DNA of 64,000 nt from Cacajao melanocephalus (GCA_963573385.1 CAUYLG010059274.1:1-64000); one strand, 5' to 3'; shown: positions 1 through 16,328, counted from the first letter of the stretch. A program made the numbers and translations. The notes: generated by a model not told the origin, from the sequence alone.

Positions 1-664
1 TGTGTGATGTTCTCCTCCCTGTGTCCATGTGTTCTCATTGTTCAACACCCACTTATGAATGAGAACATGTGGTGTTTGGTTTTCTGTTCTTGTGTCAACT
101 TGCTGAAAATGATGGTCTCCAGTTTCATCCATGTCCCTGCAAAGGACATAAACTCATACTTTTTTATGGCTGCATAGTATTCCATAGAATCTGCAAAGAA
201 CTTAAACAAATTTACAAGAAAAAAACAACCCCATCAAAAAGTGGGCAAAGGATATGAACAGATATTTTTTAAAAATAGACATTTATGCAGCCAACAAACA
301 TATGAAATAAAGTTCATCATCACTGGTCATTAGAGAAATGCAAATCAAAACCATATTGAGATAGCATCTCATGCCAGTTAGAATGGCAATCATTAAAAAA
401 TCTGGAGACAACAGATGCTGGAGCGGATGTGGAGAAATAGGAACACTTTTACACTGTTGGTGGGAGTTTAAATTAGTTCAACCAAGACAGTGTGGCAATT
501 CCTCAAGGATCTAGAAATAGAAATTCCATTTGGCCCAGCAATCTCATTATTGGGTATATACCTGAAGGATTATAAATTGTTCTATTATAAAGACACATGC
601 ACACATATGTTCATTGCAGCACTGTTTATAATAGCAAAGACTTGGAACCAACCCAAGTGCATTT
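1..664 (-). mobile_element. L1 fragment with inverted 5' part
   Basis: Bases 1 to about 187 are the reverse complement of the end of L1 ORF2 (the stretch around the repeated 'tccatgtccctgcaaagga' type motif). From about 188 to 664 the sequence is L1 ORF2 in the plus direction and comes from just upstream in the element, ending near 'cttggaaccaacccaag'. The element is therefore a minus-strand insertion whose 5' part is inverted, the layout left by twin priming. Its 3' end and A-tail lie left of the window. Open frames here are remnants of ORF2. Confidence 0.85.
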
Positions 665-669
665 ATTTT

Positions 670-1828
670 TAAATCAAAATAAAACTTTTGAATTATCAAT
701 TCTACTTTGATTTTTATATTTCAACTTTTTTCCTCTATTCTTGTTTCCTCTTAAAAATTCTTTTCATTTTTAGTAATAAACATATTTTTAGTACAAATAT
801 TCTGAGGTAAGTTTTGTCCACACTCAAAAAAAAAATGCTAATGCCTTGTATTCTAGTCTTGTTTTAAAATTTTCTCAGAAAGTAATATTATTTTTATCGT
901 TGGCCCAAGATGGGAGATTTTGAACTTTCGAATGGTAGGGTATTTTATTTCCATCTAATACTTTTAAATTAATATCCAGTTAATTCTATCATGGTCAGAA
1001 AATATGAATTTTTGATTTGAGAAATGTACTGAAGTATTCCTTTTAGTCTAAGAACATGGGTTTTTTTTTTCTGTCTCTTTTTGGTATTACATGGGCACCT
1101 AAATAAGTTATATTCTTATCTTGTGGATATAAAGCTTTAAAGCTTATTGTATATCTATTGATCTAGCCTTATATTATCATGCAATTTCTTGTCATTATCT
1201 TTTTTTCAACTACTTATTCTAACAAAGGTTGAGATGCATCAGTTGCTCAGAATTTTTTTCTTCACATTTGCCTCATATTTCTAACCATCTAGTAGAACTG
1301 AGAAAGTAGGAAAGCCAGAAATGTGAAAGTTTGTAGCTAGAATATGAAACTATTTGTAGCTAGACCTAGGACCTGTAACATGTATCGGGATGTTTCTTGT
1401 TGCACCTTCTACATGAAAAGCTAACTCAAACTGACTTAAACAATATAGACATTGTATGAGCTCACATAATTGAGAAGTTCAGAGAAAAGGCAGCCTTTAA
1501 TTATGCTTTAATGAGGCCTCCTCATTCTCTTAGTCCTGCTGTTCTTCATGTATTACTTTGAACTTCAAATGGTGTTCTTCACAGGAGCAATATGAATGAG
1601 CCAGCTCCAGGTGTGACACCTGCACTTGCTGCTAAGCAGAGAAGGGAGTCTGTATCCCAAATTATATTAAGTTTAGGAATTTCACATGATAGCACTGAGG
1701 TCAAGCGTTCACATCTTTATGGTCACTAGTCCAGGGGTTGGCTTCATATATTTTACATGCGCCACTTACAAGAATGGAGTATTGTTTCCCAGAATGTCAT
1801 GGCCCCTCAGTGGAAATCAGGGACAATG
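670..1828. other. Intergenic sequence, nothing recognised
   Basis: AT-rich sequence without a convincing reading frame, splice pattern or repeat that I can name. Confidence 0.4.
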
Positions 1829-2095
1829 TGTATATTAGTCAAAGTTCTTTAAAAAACAGAACCAGACAGTGGATTCACCCTTCTTCCACCTTTTTGTTTA
1901 GGCCCACAACAGACTGTATGATGCCCACCTGCGCTGGTGAGGGTGATCTTTATTCAGTCTACTGATCCAAATGCTAATCTCTTCTGTAAATACCCTCACA
2001 GACACACTCAGAAATAATGTTATACCAGCTCATAGCTTAGCCATGGTCATCCGTTAGCCAGTAGAGTTGACATATTAAATTAACTTTCACAATGA
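1829..2095 (+). mobile_element. Interspersed repeat, family not assigned
   Basis: It opens with 'attagtcaaagttctt..aaaacagaacc' and closes with 'agttgacatattaaattaac'. This is the same abundant primate repeat type as the better preserved copy at 19662-20107. I do not assign the family name. Confidence 0.5.
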
Positions 2096-2099
2096 GGAA

Positions 2100-3030
2100 G
2101 AGAAAAGGGGAAAACCAAATTTTAGTCAGAGGAATAGAAAATTCCTAGTCCTTGGGCCTAGGCCTCTGAAGCTAAATAGAGAAGAAGGCCATAGAAGTTT
2201 TGAATTTTAAGGAGCTTCGTATTTAGGATACTATAGATGTTAAAAATTGCAGGGTGATCATAACTGAAACAGACCAGGACAGAAACTAGAAAGTATCAAC
2301 ACTAGGTTAAAAGCTTTTTTTTTTCTTGTTAAGGATCTGATTCTGTAGTGCAATATGAAGATCTGCCTATTATTTCAAGGAAACTGATAATATTCAGTCT
2401 GCAGTAATTTGGAATAAAATTAGACTCATCCAAAAATTTGTTTGAGCAGCTTAAAAAATAAGATATCAAAAGTTGCAGGGTACCCACATTTGTTATTTAA
2501 TAATGCACTATTCCCTTCCCTGTTATAGGGATGTGTGCAGTCCTATAATTGCATCAGGTCCAACATTTACTTGAGCCATGCATATCAAAAAGGAGATAAC
2601 TTCCCAGGAATGGGGGAAGGAAATATTGCCCTAGAATAGCAATAGCACAAGTTAAATCTGAAAATCTCTAGCATAAGCCAAGATTACATCATTATAGGTG
2701 ATTATTCCCTTAATTCTGTCACATAGCTAATATTGTCTAAAGAATAATAATGACAAAGTTTAAAGGTGGATAACCATGATACTTTTGTTTGTGAGCATTC
2801 TATATTATGCAAAATAAAGTTTATTTTTGGGTTTCCCTGACTGCAGAGAGACCTTAGTTATCCCTAAAGAATCTTCCCCAAACTGGAATTAACAAAATTA
2901 AAATTTTCTATATTGAAGATGAGTCCTAAACAATATAATTACTAAGGTTTAAAGCTTGTTTATGAAAGTTATACAACTAAAATGTATAACCTGTATTAAC
3001 TGAAAAATGTTGAGAAATTAGATACGGATT
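2100..3030. other. Intergenic sequence, nothing recognised
   Basis: No supported gene. AT-rich sequence with only short chance frames. Confidence 0.4.
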
Positions 3031-3034
3031 TTAT

Positions 3035-3082
3035 GAAAAAGAAAGAGAGGAAGGAAGGAAGGGAGGGAGGGAGGGAGGGAGG
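3035..3082. repeat. Purine-rich simple repeat (GGAA/GGGA)
   Basis: An agaa/ggaa run passes into five or so gggagg units and directly abuts the following Alu. The short frames over this stretch are translations of the repeat and the Alu. Confidence 0.85.
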
Positions 3083-5497
<2,415 letters not shown>

Positions 5498-5505
5498 CCC
5501 CAGAC

Positions 5506-6323
<818 letters not shown>

Positions 6324-6890
6324 CCCTAGGCTAGCTACATCAGTGGTTTCAACAAACATTCTACGGTAACACATAATTTTCTCACACATTTTCATGGATA
6401 CCCTCAGATATTAAGTAAACAAAAAAAAACGCTTTGATCTTTAAGTAAAACAAATAACATCAGACTATTTTGAGTATTGGAAGGATATATAGAGAGTAGG
6501 TGCCTGGAGATGTGTGGTATTCATGAAAGTATTTTATAAGTTGTGGGAAACAGACAATGAGCATTGGGTAATTGCTAGCAGTCTGCTGCAACTTCTTTAC
6601 TTTTGATTCAATGAAGCAAAATAGAATCCTAGTGACAGTACCATTGTTGCAGAAATACATTTAATCTGTTAGGCTCTGATTTATTTCTTTAAGCAAATAA
6701 TTTGAAGTGTTGGTACTTAAAATTACTGGAAACGAGTTAATTACTGGAAGCCAGCACTCTGACAATGTTGAGAGGTGCTATCCTATATTATTCAAAGACA
6801 TAAACTTCTCACTTTCTTTCAAATGACTGATGGAGGCAGAGTGTATAGTATTTCATACATTCAATTCTGTTCTTCATATGCAATTACTGA

Positions 6891-7271
<381 letters not shown>

Positions 7272-7278
7272 ATGTGTG

Positions 7279-7320
7279 TTCATTCATCCATTCATTCATT
7301 CATTCATTTACTCATTCATG
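7279..7320. repeat. (ATTC)n tetranucleotide repeat
   Basis: Run of about nine cattcatt-type units with minor interruptions just after the Alu. Confidence 0.85.
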
Positions 7321-7324
7321 CAAC

Positions 7325-8060
7325 ACATATTTACAGAGAACCTCTTTAAATGTGTCAGGCACTATTCCTGGAAGTTGAGATACAAAATAGAACACAAATT
7401 CCTGGCCTCCTGAGTCCTGTGTTCCAATGTGAAGAGAAATATGATGAAGATTAATAAGTAAAATAACTCATCCATTACATTATAAGTATTCAAAAGTAAA
7501 GGAGTAAATATGAAATATTGGGAATAGGAAACATCATGATTTAAAATATGGTGACAAGTAGAGGACTGACTGAGGAGCTGTATGTCTGAGACAGATGGAG
7601 AAAGTGTTCTAAAACAGAGGAAACAGCAACTGCAAAGACTATGAGGTTGGGAGCTTGTGGAGAGCTTTCTGGGAATACAAAGCTGAGTAAACAGTCTGTG
7701 GGGTCAAAGAGGTAATGAGCGGAGGATTTTAAAGCCATTGTAAGGACTTGGTTTTTACTTTGTGTTAGGAAGCCATAGGAAACTTTGAGCAAAAGAGTGG
7801 TATGATCTCACTTCTTTTTAAATAGATTTATTTTGGCTTCTGTGTTGAGAATAGACTCAAACAAAAGACTAGTTCTTGGTCTACCGTAATACTATAATCC
7901 AAACAAGAGATGATGTAGATTGTAGCGGAGGTGGTAAGTAGCTGGATTCTGGATATACTTTGAAGGAAGAGCCAACAGATTACATGCCACATGCATATGA
8001 GACATAAAAGAGAGGAATTAAAGATGGGTTTGAACAAGGAAAGATGCAGCCATTTTCTTA
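7325..8060. mobile_element. Ancient L2-like interspersed relic
   Basis: Contains the diverged phrases 'gtcaggcactattcctgg', 'ggattttaaagccattgtaag' and 'gagaatagactcaaa', which recur in many old mammalian repeats of this type. The family assignment is tentative. Related copies lie at 17700-18235 and 33615-34075. Confidence 0.45.
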
Positions 8061-8114
8061 AATACAAAGACCTTGGGTATGAGTGAGAAACGGTTGAACT
8101 ATTTGACACCTTAC

Positions 8115-8280
8115 AGTCTGTGCCTGGATTCAAATCTCAGCTGTGTGCTTCTTTCTGTAAAATGAGAATAATAATAGTGCCTAGCTCATAGTTTATTAGG
8201 AGAAGTAAATGGGTATATATGAATAAAGCACTTAGAGCAACACCTGGCACATGGTTAATTAATATTAGCATTATTTCTTC
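8115..8280 (+). mobile_element. MIR, plus strand
   Basis: Typical MIR order: 'ggattcaaatctcagctg', then 'gtaaaatgagaataataatag', then 'agcacttagagcaacacctgg'. Confidence 0.8.
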
Positions 8281-9179
8281 AAGCTGGAATCTTCAAGTAC
8301 ATGTCAAATTTTAGCTATTCTCTGTTCATGGGCTGTGTAGGACAGAGGGATTAAACTGAGTGGCTAATAAGAAGATAAAGATAGAAAACTAAGCTTAAAG
8401 TTAAAGGACACACACTTCAATATTTCTGTATGTATAGAACTTATAAGAAAAGAAAAACAGTTTTGCATACAGGAGCAAGCATCACTGAACTAGATGGCAC
8501 TCTTCGAGAGACTGGTTTACATATTAAGATATGCGAATGAGAACCCTGAAATAAACTGATTTCAGAGGATTAACAGAAAACATAAATTTCTATACATATA
8601 AGGACACTGAAAACTTCCCATCCTGAATGAAACAGTTAATGAAATCCCAATACGCAACATTATTGCAAATAAGAAGACACTGTCATAGAATGTTGAAATA
8701 CATATTCTTTTAAATATAAAAGGCCTGCTCTTCCACCATCTTCATTTTCCTACAAATTAGGAAAATTTAATCAGTTCTGAAAAAGGAAATGTACATGCTA
8801 AAATGGTGAATACTGCTAGAGTTGATGTTTAAAACCACAGGCTTGCGATCAAAATAACCTCTTTCTTTAATTTTAGATTCTCATGCAGATTAATTTCTTT
8901 CTCCAGTTTTTCAGGCACTACTCTGTTTTTTTTTTAAAAAAGGAGGGGTTCAAAAGGAAAGTAATACCCATTTTTTTTTCCCGATTAAATTGCTCAACCT
9001 TTAAAAAGGTGAATAAACTGGAAAGTCCTAGAGTACTCTCTCCCCTCGGTCCGCCCCCCACCGCCCCTTTTTTTTTTTTTTTTTGAAAGGGAACAAGCAG
9101 TTCTTTTGCTAGGGGATCTTCAAGCCGAAACTCGGCTAGGCACCCCAGGGCTTCCTCTGGATCGCAAAACTGGATTTTT

Positions 9180-10090
9180 GAGCAGCCCCACCTGCCGTTC
9201 CTACACGCGTTTTACTTCCTCCACCCCAACTCTGTCTGCTGGCCCTGCATTCTTTCAGAGCCTCTCGCCCCTAACACAAACAAAGTACACTCTAAAGCCG
9301 CCAGCAGAATCCAAGCAGCGAAGTCGCGGGTCCCCACAGGCAGGAGACTGCGGGCAGGGAGCAGCGCGAAACCGGGACGGAACGAAAAGGAGCCGGAGCG
9401 AGCTCGCGGGTGCGCGGCGCGGCTTCCGCCCCGCGCGGCCCCGCCCCCGCGACGCGCCGGGTGGTCACGTGACGGCCGCGCGCGTCCCCGGCCGCTGCGG
9501 GCTCCGAGGCCAGAGAGAAAAAGACTGCGAGGTGGCCGCGGCTGTGGCCGGAGAGGTGGCAGTCGGAGCGAGGCCCTCTCGGGGGAGCAGGGTGAACGGC
9601 GGGACTCCAGGACCCTCACTGGGGGAGAGGAAGCATAGCTCGCGGTGTCACCTCCAGCCGCGACGTACTCCGGGTCGGCCTTGCGCTCGGGGCCTGAGAG
9701 GGGCGGCGGCGGGGTCAGGGGCCGGTACGTAGATGGACGCCCTTGGGCTGGCGCGGCCGCGGCTGCCCGCGCAGAGGCGGGATGGGACAGCTCAGCCCTT
9801 TGCGCCACCCCCGCCTTGGCTGCTGTCGCAGGCTAGACGACCGTGACAGCCGCTGCGCTGCCCGAGTGCGCCGCAGACCCTGCCCTGGGTGACGGCCGGA
9901 GCTGGTCTCGGTCGGGGTGCGAGGGGCGGAGCAGCGGCCATTACTGCGCAGCCTCTTCCGCCGGAGCCCGAGTCGGTGCCTCGGGTGGCAGGCGGGTCCC
10001 TCTCCTCCCGCTGGGCCGTGGTGTCAGGCCTCTACCCCGGGACCTTCTGGCCTCGAGGTGTAGGGGCGGCGATGGTTTTTTGGCAGTAGC
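9180..10090 (+). promoter_or_regulatory. RNF146: CpG-island promoter of RNF146
   Basis: This is the only dense CpG, GC-rich stretch in the window. It carries GC boxes (for example ccccgcccccgc at 9439-9450), the palindrome GTCACGTGAC at 9464-9473 and no clear TATA box. It lies about 19 kb upstream of the coding exon on the same strand, and its place fits the known start of RNF146 at human 6q22.33. The exact transcription start and the donor of exon 1 cannot be fixed from sequence alone; several GT candidates exist between 9590 and 9730. Long frames here on both strands reflect GC richness, not genes. Such islands usually give broad, constitutive initiation. Confidence 0.85.
9464..9473. promoter_or_regulatory. 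CLEAR-type E-box GTCACGTGAC
   Basis: A perfect 10-base palindrome in the CpG island. It equals the core sequence bound by TFEB/TFE3/MITF and USF factors at lysosomal and stress genes. The site is seen; its use is inferred. Confidence 0.6.
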
Positions 10091-13000
10091 CTGCTCCCTG
10101 TTTCCCGTGTGGGGTCAGACACTTTGGGCCTGGGGTCAGATCGAAGCCAGGGCGTACAGTCTGCATTTTGTCTTTTCCCGGAGTGTCTGGCTGCTGCTTT
10201 CTCTGCTCTCTCTCTTCCTCCTTTTTCTCCTCCTGCTCAGTGTCTCGGTCTCGCCTAATACGAAGAGAGCAATCCTGCACCTTGTCCTAGTGAAGCCCCG
10301 CGCTGCATATTCTTAGCTGTTTTGACGGCTGTTGAATAATCGGAACAATTAAGAGATCTCAGAATGTCCCTTGAGCCTCCAAACCCTCTGTGCATCTTAA
10401 AAGCCGAGGCTGTTGCTTTGTTCTGTTTGTTGGGTGGGGAGTTCTCTTTCTACCCTCCATCCCGTCTGAAGTAGTGTGGGTCTTCTATTGTTGTCGCTAT
10501 TTATTTTTCGAAGGCTTCTAAAGAATGTAAAATTATTTTTAAGAATGTGGAGACGGAACCGTCCTCTCCACAGGACTGTAAGTTTACACACACATCCTGG
10601 CAACTAGAATGTTTTCTCGTTAATCATTTTGGTATACGTTTTAATTTATTTAAGTGCCATTTTAGTGAGCACTTATTTCTCAAGTTTTGAACATTTTGTT
10701 TAAGTAATATTTTTGTAACATTGAAACAGTGTACAACTGAGGAGAGAAGAAAGCCAAAAGATGATGGGGAACGCTTTGTTCTTTGTATGATTGACATTTC
10801 AGGTGCTGGGCACATCACCCCCACCCCGTGTGTGTACTTTTCAAATGGGATATGAACGTATAATATTGGCATTCAATGCAGTATATAATTATAAATTTGG
10901 AAGACTTAGGACATTTTTGTCAGTGAATCTATATTTAGACTTTTAAGACATGGCACGTAAGGACACATGGAGAAAATGTCCCACACAAATAACACGGTTT
11001 GTGATTGTGCCTTTGCTGTTTTATGACTAGCAAATATTGTTTGTGTGGACTGTCTGGGTGCCCTAAAAACACATGAAAATAGGTCAAGTAAATCTCATTT
11101 TAAAGAGAAAACTGGAAGAGTGAATGCCACTCTAAAAATAGATTATGGATGTGTTTGTTTTGGTGCCTTGTATATCTTGAAGTGGAGGATGTTGTTCAGC
11201 CCAATCTTTCATTTACAATTTGTGTCTCAAATGGGCCAGTGTATGCTGTGGGCAGAATGGAAATACATTGAATTTTTTTTTTCTTCAATGGTTGTTCAGA
11301 ACTTGGTAGAATTATAATAATCAGGAAAACTTTGTCCAAATAGCTGGTCTTTAGACAAGAGGAAGAAAAAACAATTAACTGTTTTGTAAAGGAGATGTCC
11401 ACTTGCAGAGTGTTTTCTTTCAGTCTCCACCAACTTACATTGTCAGAAGAAAAGAACAGACATTTTTTTAAAAGGAACTGAAACGATATTTTGAGTTAGA
11501 AGAAAAGGATATTAAATTTTTTGTTTTCACAATATCTATCTGTTTAAAGACTATTATTTTATGTGCTAGCCATATACTTGAATGAAACGTCTAACAGCAC
11601 TGTCAGTTGGGAATTCGAATGCGTATTTTTCTTCGGTGTTAGTAATAGAAGGTACTGAGCCTTTTCCATTCTCTTACCTGGTTCCCTTGTGCCTGAGGAG
11701 TCTGAATTTGTGAAAACAACAGGCTGGATTGGGAACAATTTTTTTGGGTATAGAAACCAATTTATTTAACACTTGGCTACAACTACCTGTGCTTAACTTA
11801 GGAACTATCTTTAGTTTTCATGGCCTGTTACCTTTTGGGTTAATTCAAATCCAAAATGGTTGTTAACTGACTGCTAATTAAAGCATTTAGAACGTAAAAT
11901 TACAAAGTAGGATGAGATAACAAAAGACTGGGGGTTATGACTTGACCAAGGTCACACAGATAATTTGCCAAAGAGCCTTTCTTATTTATGAAATGGTTGC
12001 TGGCTAAGAAACATCTGTGTTTGATATTATTAAAAGATTTGTTCACTTTTATATCTCATGTTTTGAAATAAAATGCAAAGCCCACTTTTTTGTTGTTGTT
12101 TTGAGAAAAATTGAAGGGTTTAACGCGCTAGTATAAAGATTGTGAGGTCAGTAAGTAGATTGCCACATAGTAATGTTTTTAAAGGGAAATGATTCTTTAA
12201 AGTATCAGACCCAATTTAGTTGCAGTGAGTTTTGTCTGAAGTTTCCAAGTATGACCTATGCTTTTTCTTAGCTAATTTTTAGCGGGCATTGATGAGGGCT
12301 AAAAATGGAAATATTAGGGCGTTTAGTTACATCTCTCAATTTGGGAGTCGTTCGTAAAAAATACTAAGATGTATCTGCTAACTCACACCTGATTTCTCTA
12401 CTCCTTTTATGTGTGTGTATATATATATTTTGAGTTGTATACCAAAAGTTGGAACATTTCAAATATTTTTTCTTTCTGTCACTGAGTGCTTTCATGTAGA
12501 ACATTTCCTGTTTTGTGTATTTTGAAGAAATGGCAAAAAATGTATTAAACATTAGCTGTTAATAATTAGAAAAATACAGGAAGTCTTCAAATATTTATAA
12601 TTGATATTCGTCTTTGTTTTTATATGTATCTATATTGATGTTATATTTTCATCTTTTTCTTTGATGAAAGATAATCATTTGCTTGAATCTATTACCTGAA
12701 AAAACTTTTGACTTTGAGCTTGTGACTGACTTGAAAAATGGGAATGTGAATATTTTGAGTCGTTACAAATTGTAAATGGTACAATATTACTTCATTTTTT
12801 AGTTATATTTATTTTTCACTTGTATGAGTGGGTCAAGATTTAAATTCATTGATAATCTCTAAAACCCTTTGTATATTTTTAAGTTTTGCCTATCACTTTT
12901 TTTTCCTCCAAAATTGTTAGGGGCAAATTATCTAACTTGGTTTTAGACTTTTTCTTTTCTTTTCTTTTCTTTTTAAATGCTACCTTCTTAATAGATCATC

Positions 13001-13266
13001 ATATTAAGTTTGGTGTAAAATTTTCAAGTCATTCATTCCAATAGAAATTATGTATGTTTGAGTTACTTATGTTTGGCAAATTAATTCTGGCCTGTAAAGT
13101 TATACTATTCTGTTTTACATACCCCCATTCATTAAAATAAAAGCATCCCTTATCCTCCAACTTGAAAAAGATCTTTGGTTTCAAATAATGTAATGTTTTC
13201 TGAGGGCTTCTTCACATGACTGTTCCAAGCATTATATGTATTCCCTAGTTTGTGTCCAGTTGACAT
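10091..13266. other. RNF146 intron sequence, no other gene seen
   Basis: After the island the sequence turns AT-rich. There are only short chance frames and a TTTTC-type run near 12945-12973. Alternative 5' exons of RNF146 may lie here, but none can be defined from sequence alone. Confidence 0.5.
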
Positions 13267-13268
13267 TA

Positions 13269-13666
13269 CAGTTGACCATTGAACAGTGCAGTTCCACTTA
13301 TACAAGGATTTTTTTTTCTGCCCCTGCCTCTCCTGAGAGAGCAAAACCACTGCCTCCTCTTTCTCCTGCTCCTGAAAAGGATGTAGACCTTTATGGTGAT
13401 CCATTTCCACTTAATGAACGTAAACATATTTTTCTTCCTTATGATTTTGTAATAACGTTTTCTTTTTTCTAGTTTATTGCAAGAATACAATATATAATAT
13501 ATACATAATGTATATTAATCCACCGTTTATGTTATCAGTAAAGTGTCCAACCAATAGTTAGGGTAATAGTAGTTAAGTTTTTGGAAAGTCAAAAGTTGAC
13601 ATGGAATTTTGATTGTGTAGGGAGTAGACACTCTTAACTCCTCACATTGTTCAAAGGTCAACGGTG
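13269..13666 (+). mobile_element. Tigger-family non-autonomous transposon
   Basis: Inverted ends 'cagttgaccattgaaca' and 'tgttcaaaggtcaacggtg' are each bordered by TA (13267-13268 and 13667-13668), the target duplication of TcMar/pogo elements. The 398-bp body has 'ttccacttaatgaacgtaa' and similar Tigger MITE phrases. The short frames in it are not genes. Confidence 0.85.
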
Positions 13667-13884
13667 TAAATTCTCAGAGTTAATAGGTGATGGGTCAGTT
13701 TGGCAGAATTGGGCCTCCCTAAACCTGTTAACTTTGATTATAACAGAATATGCAGTTTTCCTTTTTATCTGTCTTCAGCAGAAGTTTAGGTAAATTAGCA
13801 TCGAATTCATTGTTTCTATTAAATGATTCCTGTAGTGACTTGCCAGTTTTGTATTTAAAAAGATTAATATTCGAGACATTCTAG

Positions 13885-14050
13885 ACCACCATTGTTCAGT
13901 AAAGTAGCCAGTAGCCACATGGAGCTATTGAGCACTTAACATGTGTCCAGTCTGAATTAAGTTGTGCTGTAAGTGTAAAATAGATACTGGATTTCAAAGA
14001 GTATGCATACACTTACCAAAGAACATAAAATATTACCTTAACTATACTGA
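13885..14050. mobile_element. MER5-type hAT-Charlie relic
   Basis: Contains 'gtagccagtagccacatgg' and 'gagcacttaacatgtg', characteristic of this hAT group. Ends are not sharply defined. Confidence 0.55.
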
Positions 14051-14112
14051 AACATACTGAAGCAGTAATGTAGAAACGTTGGGTTAAATAAAATATATTA
14101 TTGAAATTAATT

Positions 14113-14262
14113 TTACCTGTTTCTTTTTATTATTATTTTTGTAGAAATGGGGAGTCTCACCATCTTGCCCAGGGTGGTCTGTAACTCTTGTACTTAAGCC
14201 ATCCTCCTGCCTTATTATCCCCAAAGTGCTGGGATTACAGGCATGAACCACCATGCCCAGCC
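14113..14262 (-). mobile_element. Alu monomer, minus strand
   Basis: About 150 bp ending 'gtgctgggattacaggcat..cccagcct'. Only one arm is present and it is diverged, as in old monomeric Alu (FLAM/FRAM) or a truncated AluJ. Confidence 0.8.
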
Positions 14263-14399
14263 TCTTTTTATTATTATTAATGGGGCTCGTAGAAAATTTG
14301 AAATTACATATGTGGTTTGCATTATATTTCTGTTAGATAATACTATTCTGACTTTTTCTGTGAGAGACAATACATTGTAGAAATACCTTTTTAAAGGTA

Positions 14400-14690
14400 T
14401 ATTTGAGTTTGAATCGCATCTCCCAGTATTGATGGCTTTGTGACTTTTGGTAAGTCATTTAACTTTCTGGGCTTAGGCTTCCTCATTTGTAAAATGGGTA
14501 TAGTCATATTTCACAGGGTTGTTTTGACGATTCAGTGATATACGGATTTGGTAGTGTTTCACTAACTGTAATATGCAAATCACTTGGAGATCTGGTCCTG
14601 TACGTCTAGGGTGGCACTTCAGATTTTCATTTGTGAAGCGCTCCCAGGTAGTACTGATAGTGCTGGTTGGGAATTCCAGTTTGTTAATCT
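14400..14690 (+). mobile_element. MIR followed by a MER20-like relic
   Basis: 14400-14545 has 'gagtttgaatcgcatctc' and 'gtaaaatgggtatagtcat' in MIR order. 14548-14690 resembles MER20 (hAT) with 'atgcaaatcacttggagat'. Confidence 0.55.
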
Positions 14691-14982
14691 GTGCTTTGAA
14701 AAATTACTCATGAGGATATAGAAATTGAAAAAGTCACCAAAGCATGCAAGATTTACTAAAATTATAAGAACTGTAGACTCTTGGGGCTACTGCAATATTC
14801 CTCTTTACATCTGTCAAGTTTTTTGTCTGCTTTTAGCTGGAGTCACTTGTTGGTGGGGTAATATTGCTAAATCTCAGCCAAGAAGAACCTAGTTATATTG
14901 TTTTACACAAATGTATTTTTGAAAGATTATACATAATTAGAGGTGAAATAAAAGAATGCTCAAAGACATTAAGAGGGCTGTA

Positions 14983-15862
14983 CAATTGACCCTTGAACAA
15001 CACAGGGGGTTTAGCATGCCAGCCCCTTGCACAAATTGAAAACATAAGTTTTGACTTCTCCAAAATTTAACAACTAGTAGCCTACTGTAAATAGTCAATT
15101 AACATGTCATGTATGCTATATGCATTATATGCTATATTATTACAATAAGCTAGATTAAATAAATTCATAAGGAAGAAAAAATACATTTACAGTACTGTAT
15201 TTATTGATACTATGTTTATATGATCTGTTTACAAGATGAATTGTCTGTCTGAAATGATGGGTGACTGCAGCTGCAGGCGCATCTAGGGCACATACCAAGC
15301 AGTTCAACTTCTTGTAATGGCATGACTTTTCTTGGCTTCGTGGGAGCACTTCTAGCATCGCTAGTGGCACTGTTATTTGGGGGTTATGATATTGCACTAA
15401 ACATGATAAAAAAAAATGCACGAGAACAGGAGATTACATTTTACTCCAATACATACAAAGATGATTAGTGTCAGGCACATAATAAAATGAAATTATTACA
15501 GTATGTACTACAATTAATGTTATGCAGCTATGACTCATACTGTATCTTTACATTTGTTTAAATTTCTTGTGCCACCTCAAATAGTACCCTATATGTCTGT
15601 GTTTGCTAAGTTTTGATACACTTTAACATCTTACATTTCTCCATATTTTATGGTACTAAGTGGTAAAATAGACACTATCTGTTTTATGCATTCATAATAT
15701 ACCTAATTTTTTTCTTTTGATGTTTTAAGACTACATGGTTCATCTGCAAGTTTTTTCAAATTGTGAATCTGCAAAACAATTTCTAATATATTTATTGAAG
15801 AAACTATATGTATGTATATAAGTCAACTTGTTCATTTCCAACCTGTGTTCAGAGGTCAGTTG
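14983..15862. mobile_element. Tigger-family transposon, 880 bp
   Basis: Terminal repeats 'caattgacccttgaacaac' and 'gtgttcagaggtcagttg' are bordered by TA at 14981-14982 and 15863-15864. The same terminal family occurs in the element at 13269. No usable transposase frame remains. Confidence 0.85.
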
Positions 15863-16328
15863 TATGAGGTTATCATCAAAGATCCTTGAAGAAAGAAATG
15901 AAATAATCGATATTTTGAAAATTAGAGAAAGCCATCTCTAAGGGAATCCTAGAAATTACCACAGGCCAGAATTAGGGGGAAAAAAAAAAGAAATATCAGG
16001 CTAAATAAATATTTCTTTGGCTGTGTTTTTTTGGGAAATGGCATTAATATAAAAAAAGATCATACTGGAATGTGGGTTATGATCACTGATACATTCTTTT
16101 GTTTATAGCTAAACATAACTAGACTAGAGAAGTGTGATGAGGGCGAGGATGTTCTTTCTATTGTAAGAGAAAGTTTATATTGATGGAAAGTGTCATTATT
16201 CATAGATGCTTTGCTGTTATTTGAGTACTATTAAGTAAATAGTTCTCTGCTCCTGGGTTTGTGTGTGTGTGTGTTTAATCTATAAGGGGCTTTTTCAAAT
16301 AATTTTCCTATTGATAAATTATTTGAAT

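Noticed and set aside
9106..10316. Long frames on both strands over the CpG island (up to 208 codons)
   Set aside because: GC-rich DNA has few stop codons. The products have no domain, are Arg/Ala/Gly/Pro-rich, and overlap each other in several frames.
15155..15421. An 88-codon minus-strand frame with a hydrophobic stretch
   Set aside because: It is internal to a Tigger-family element with TA-bordered ends.
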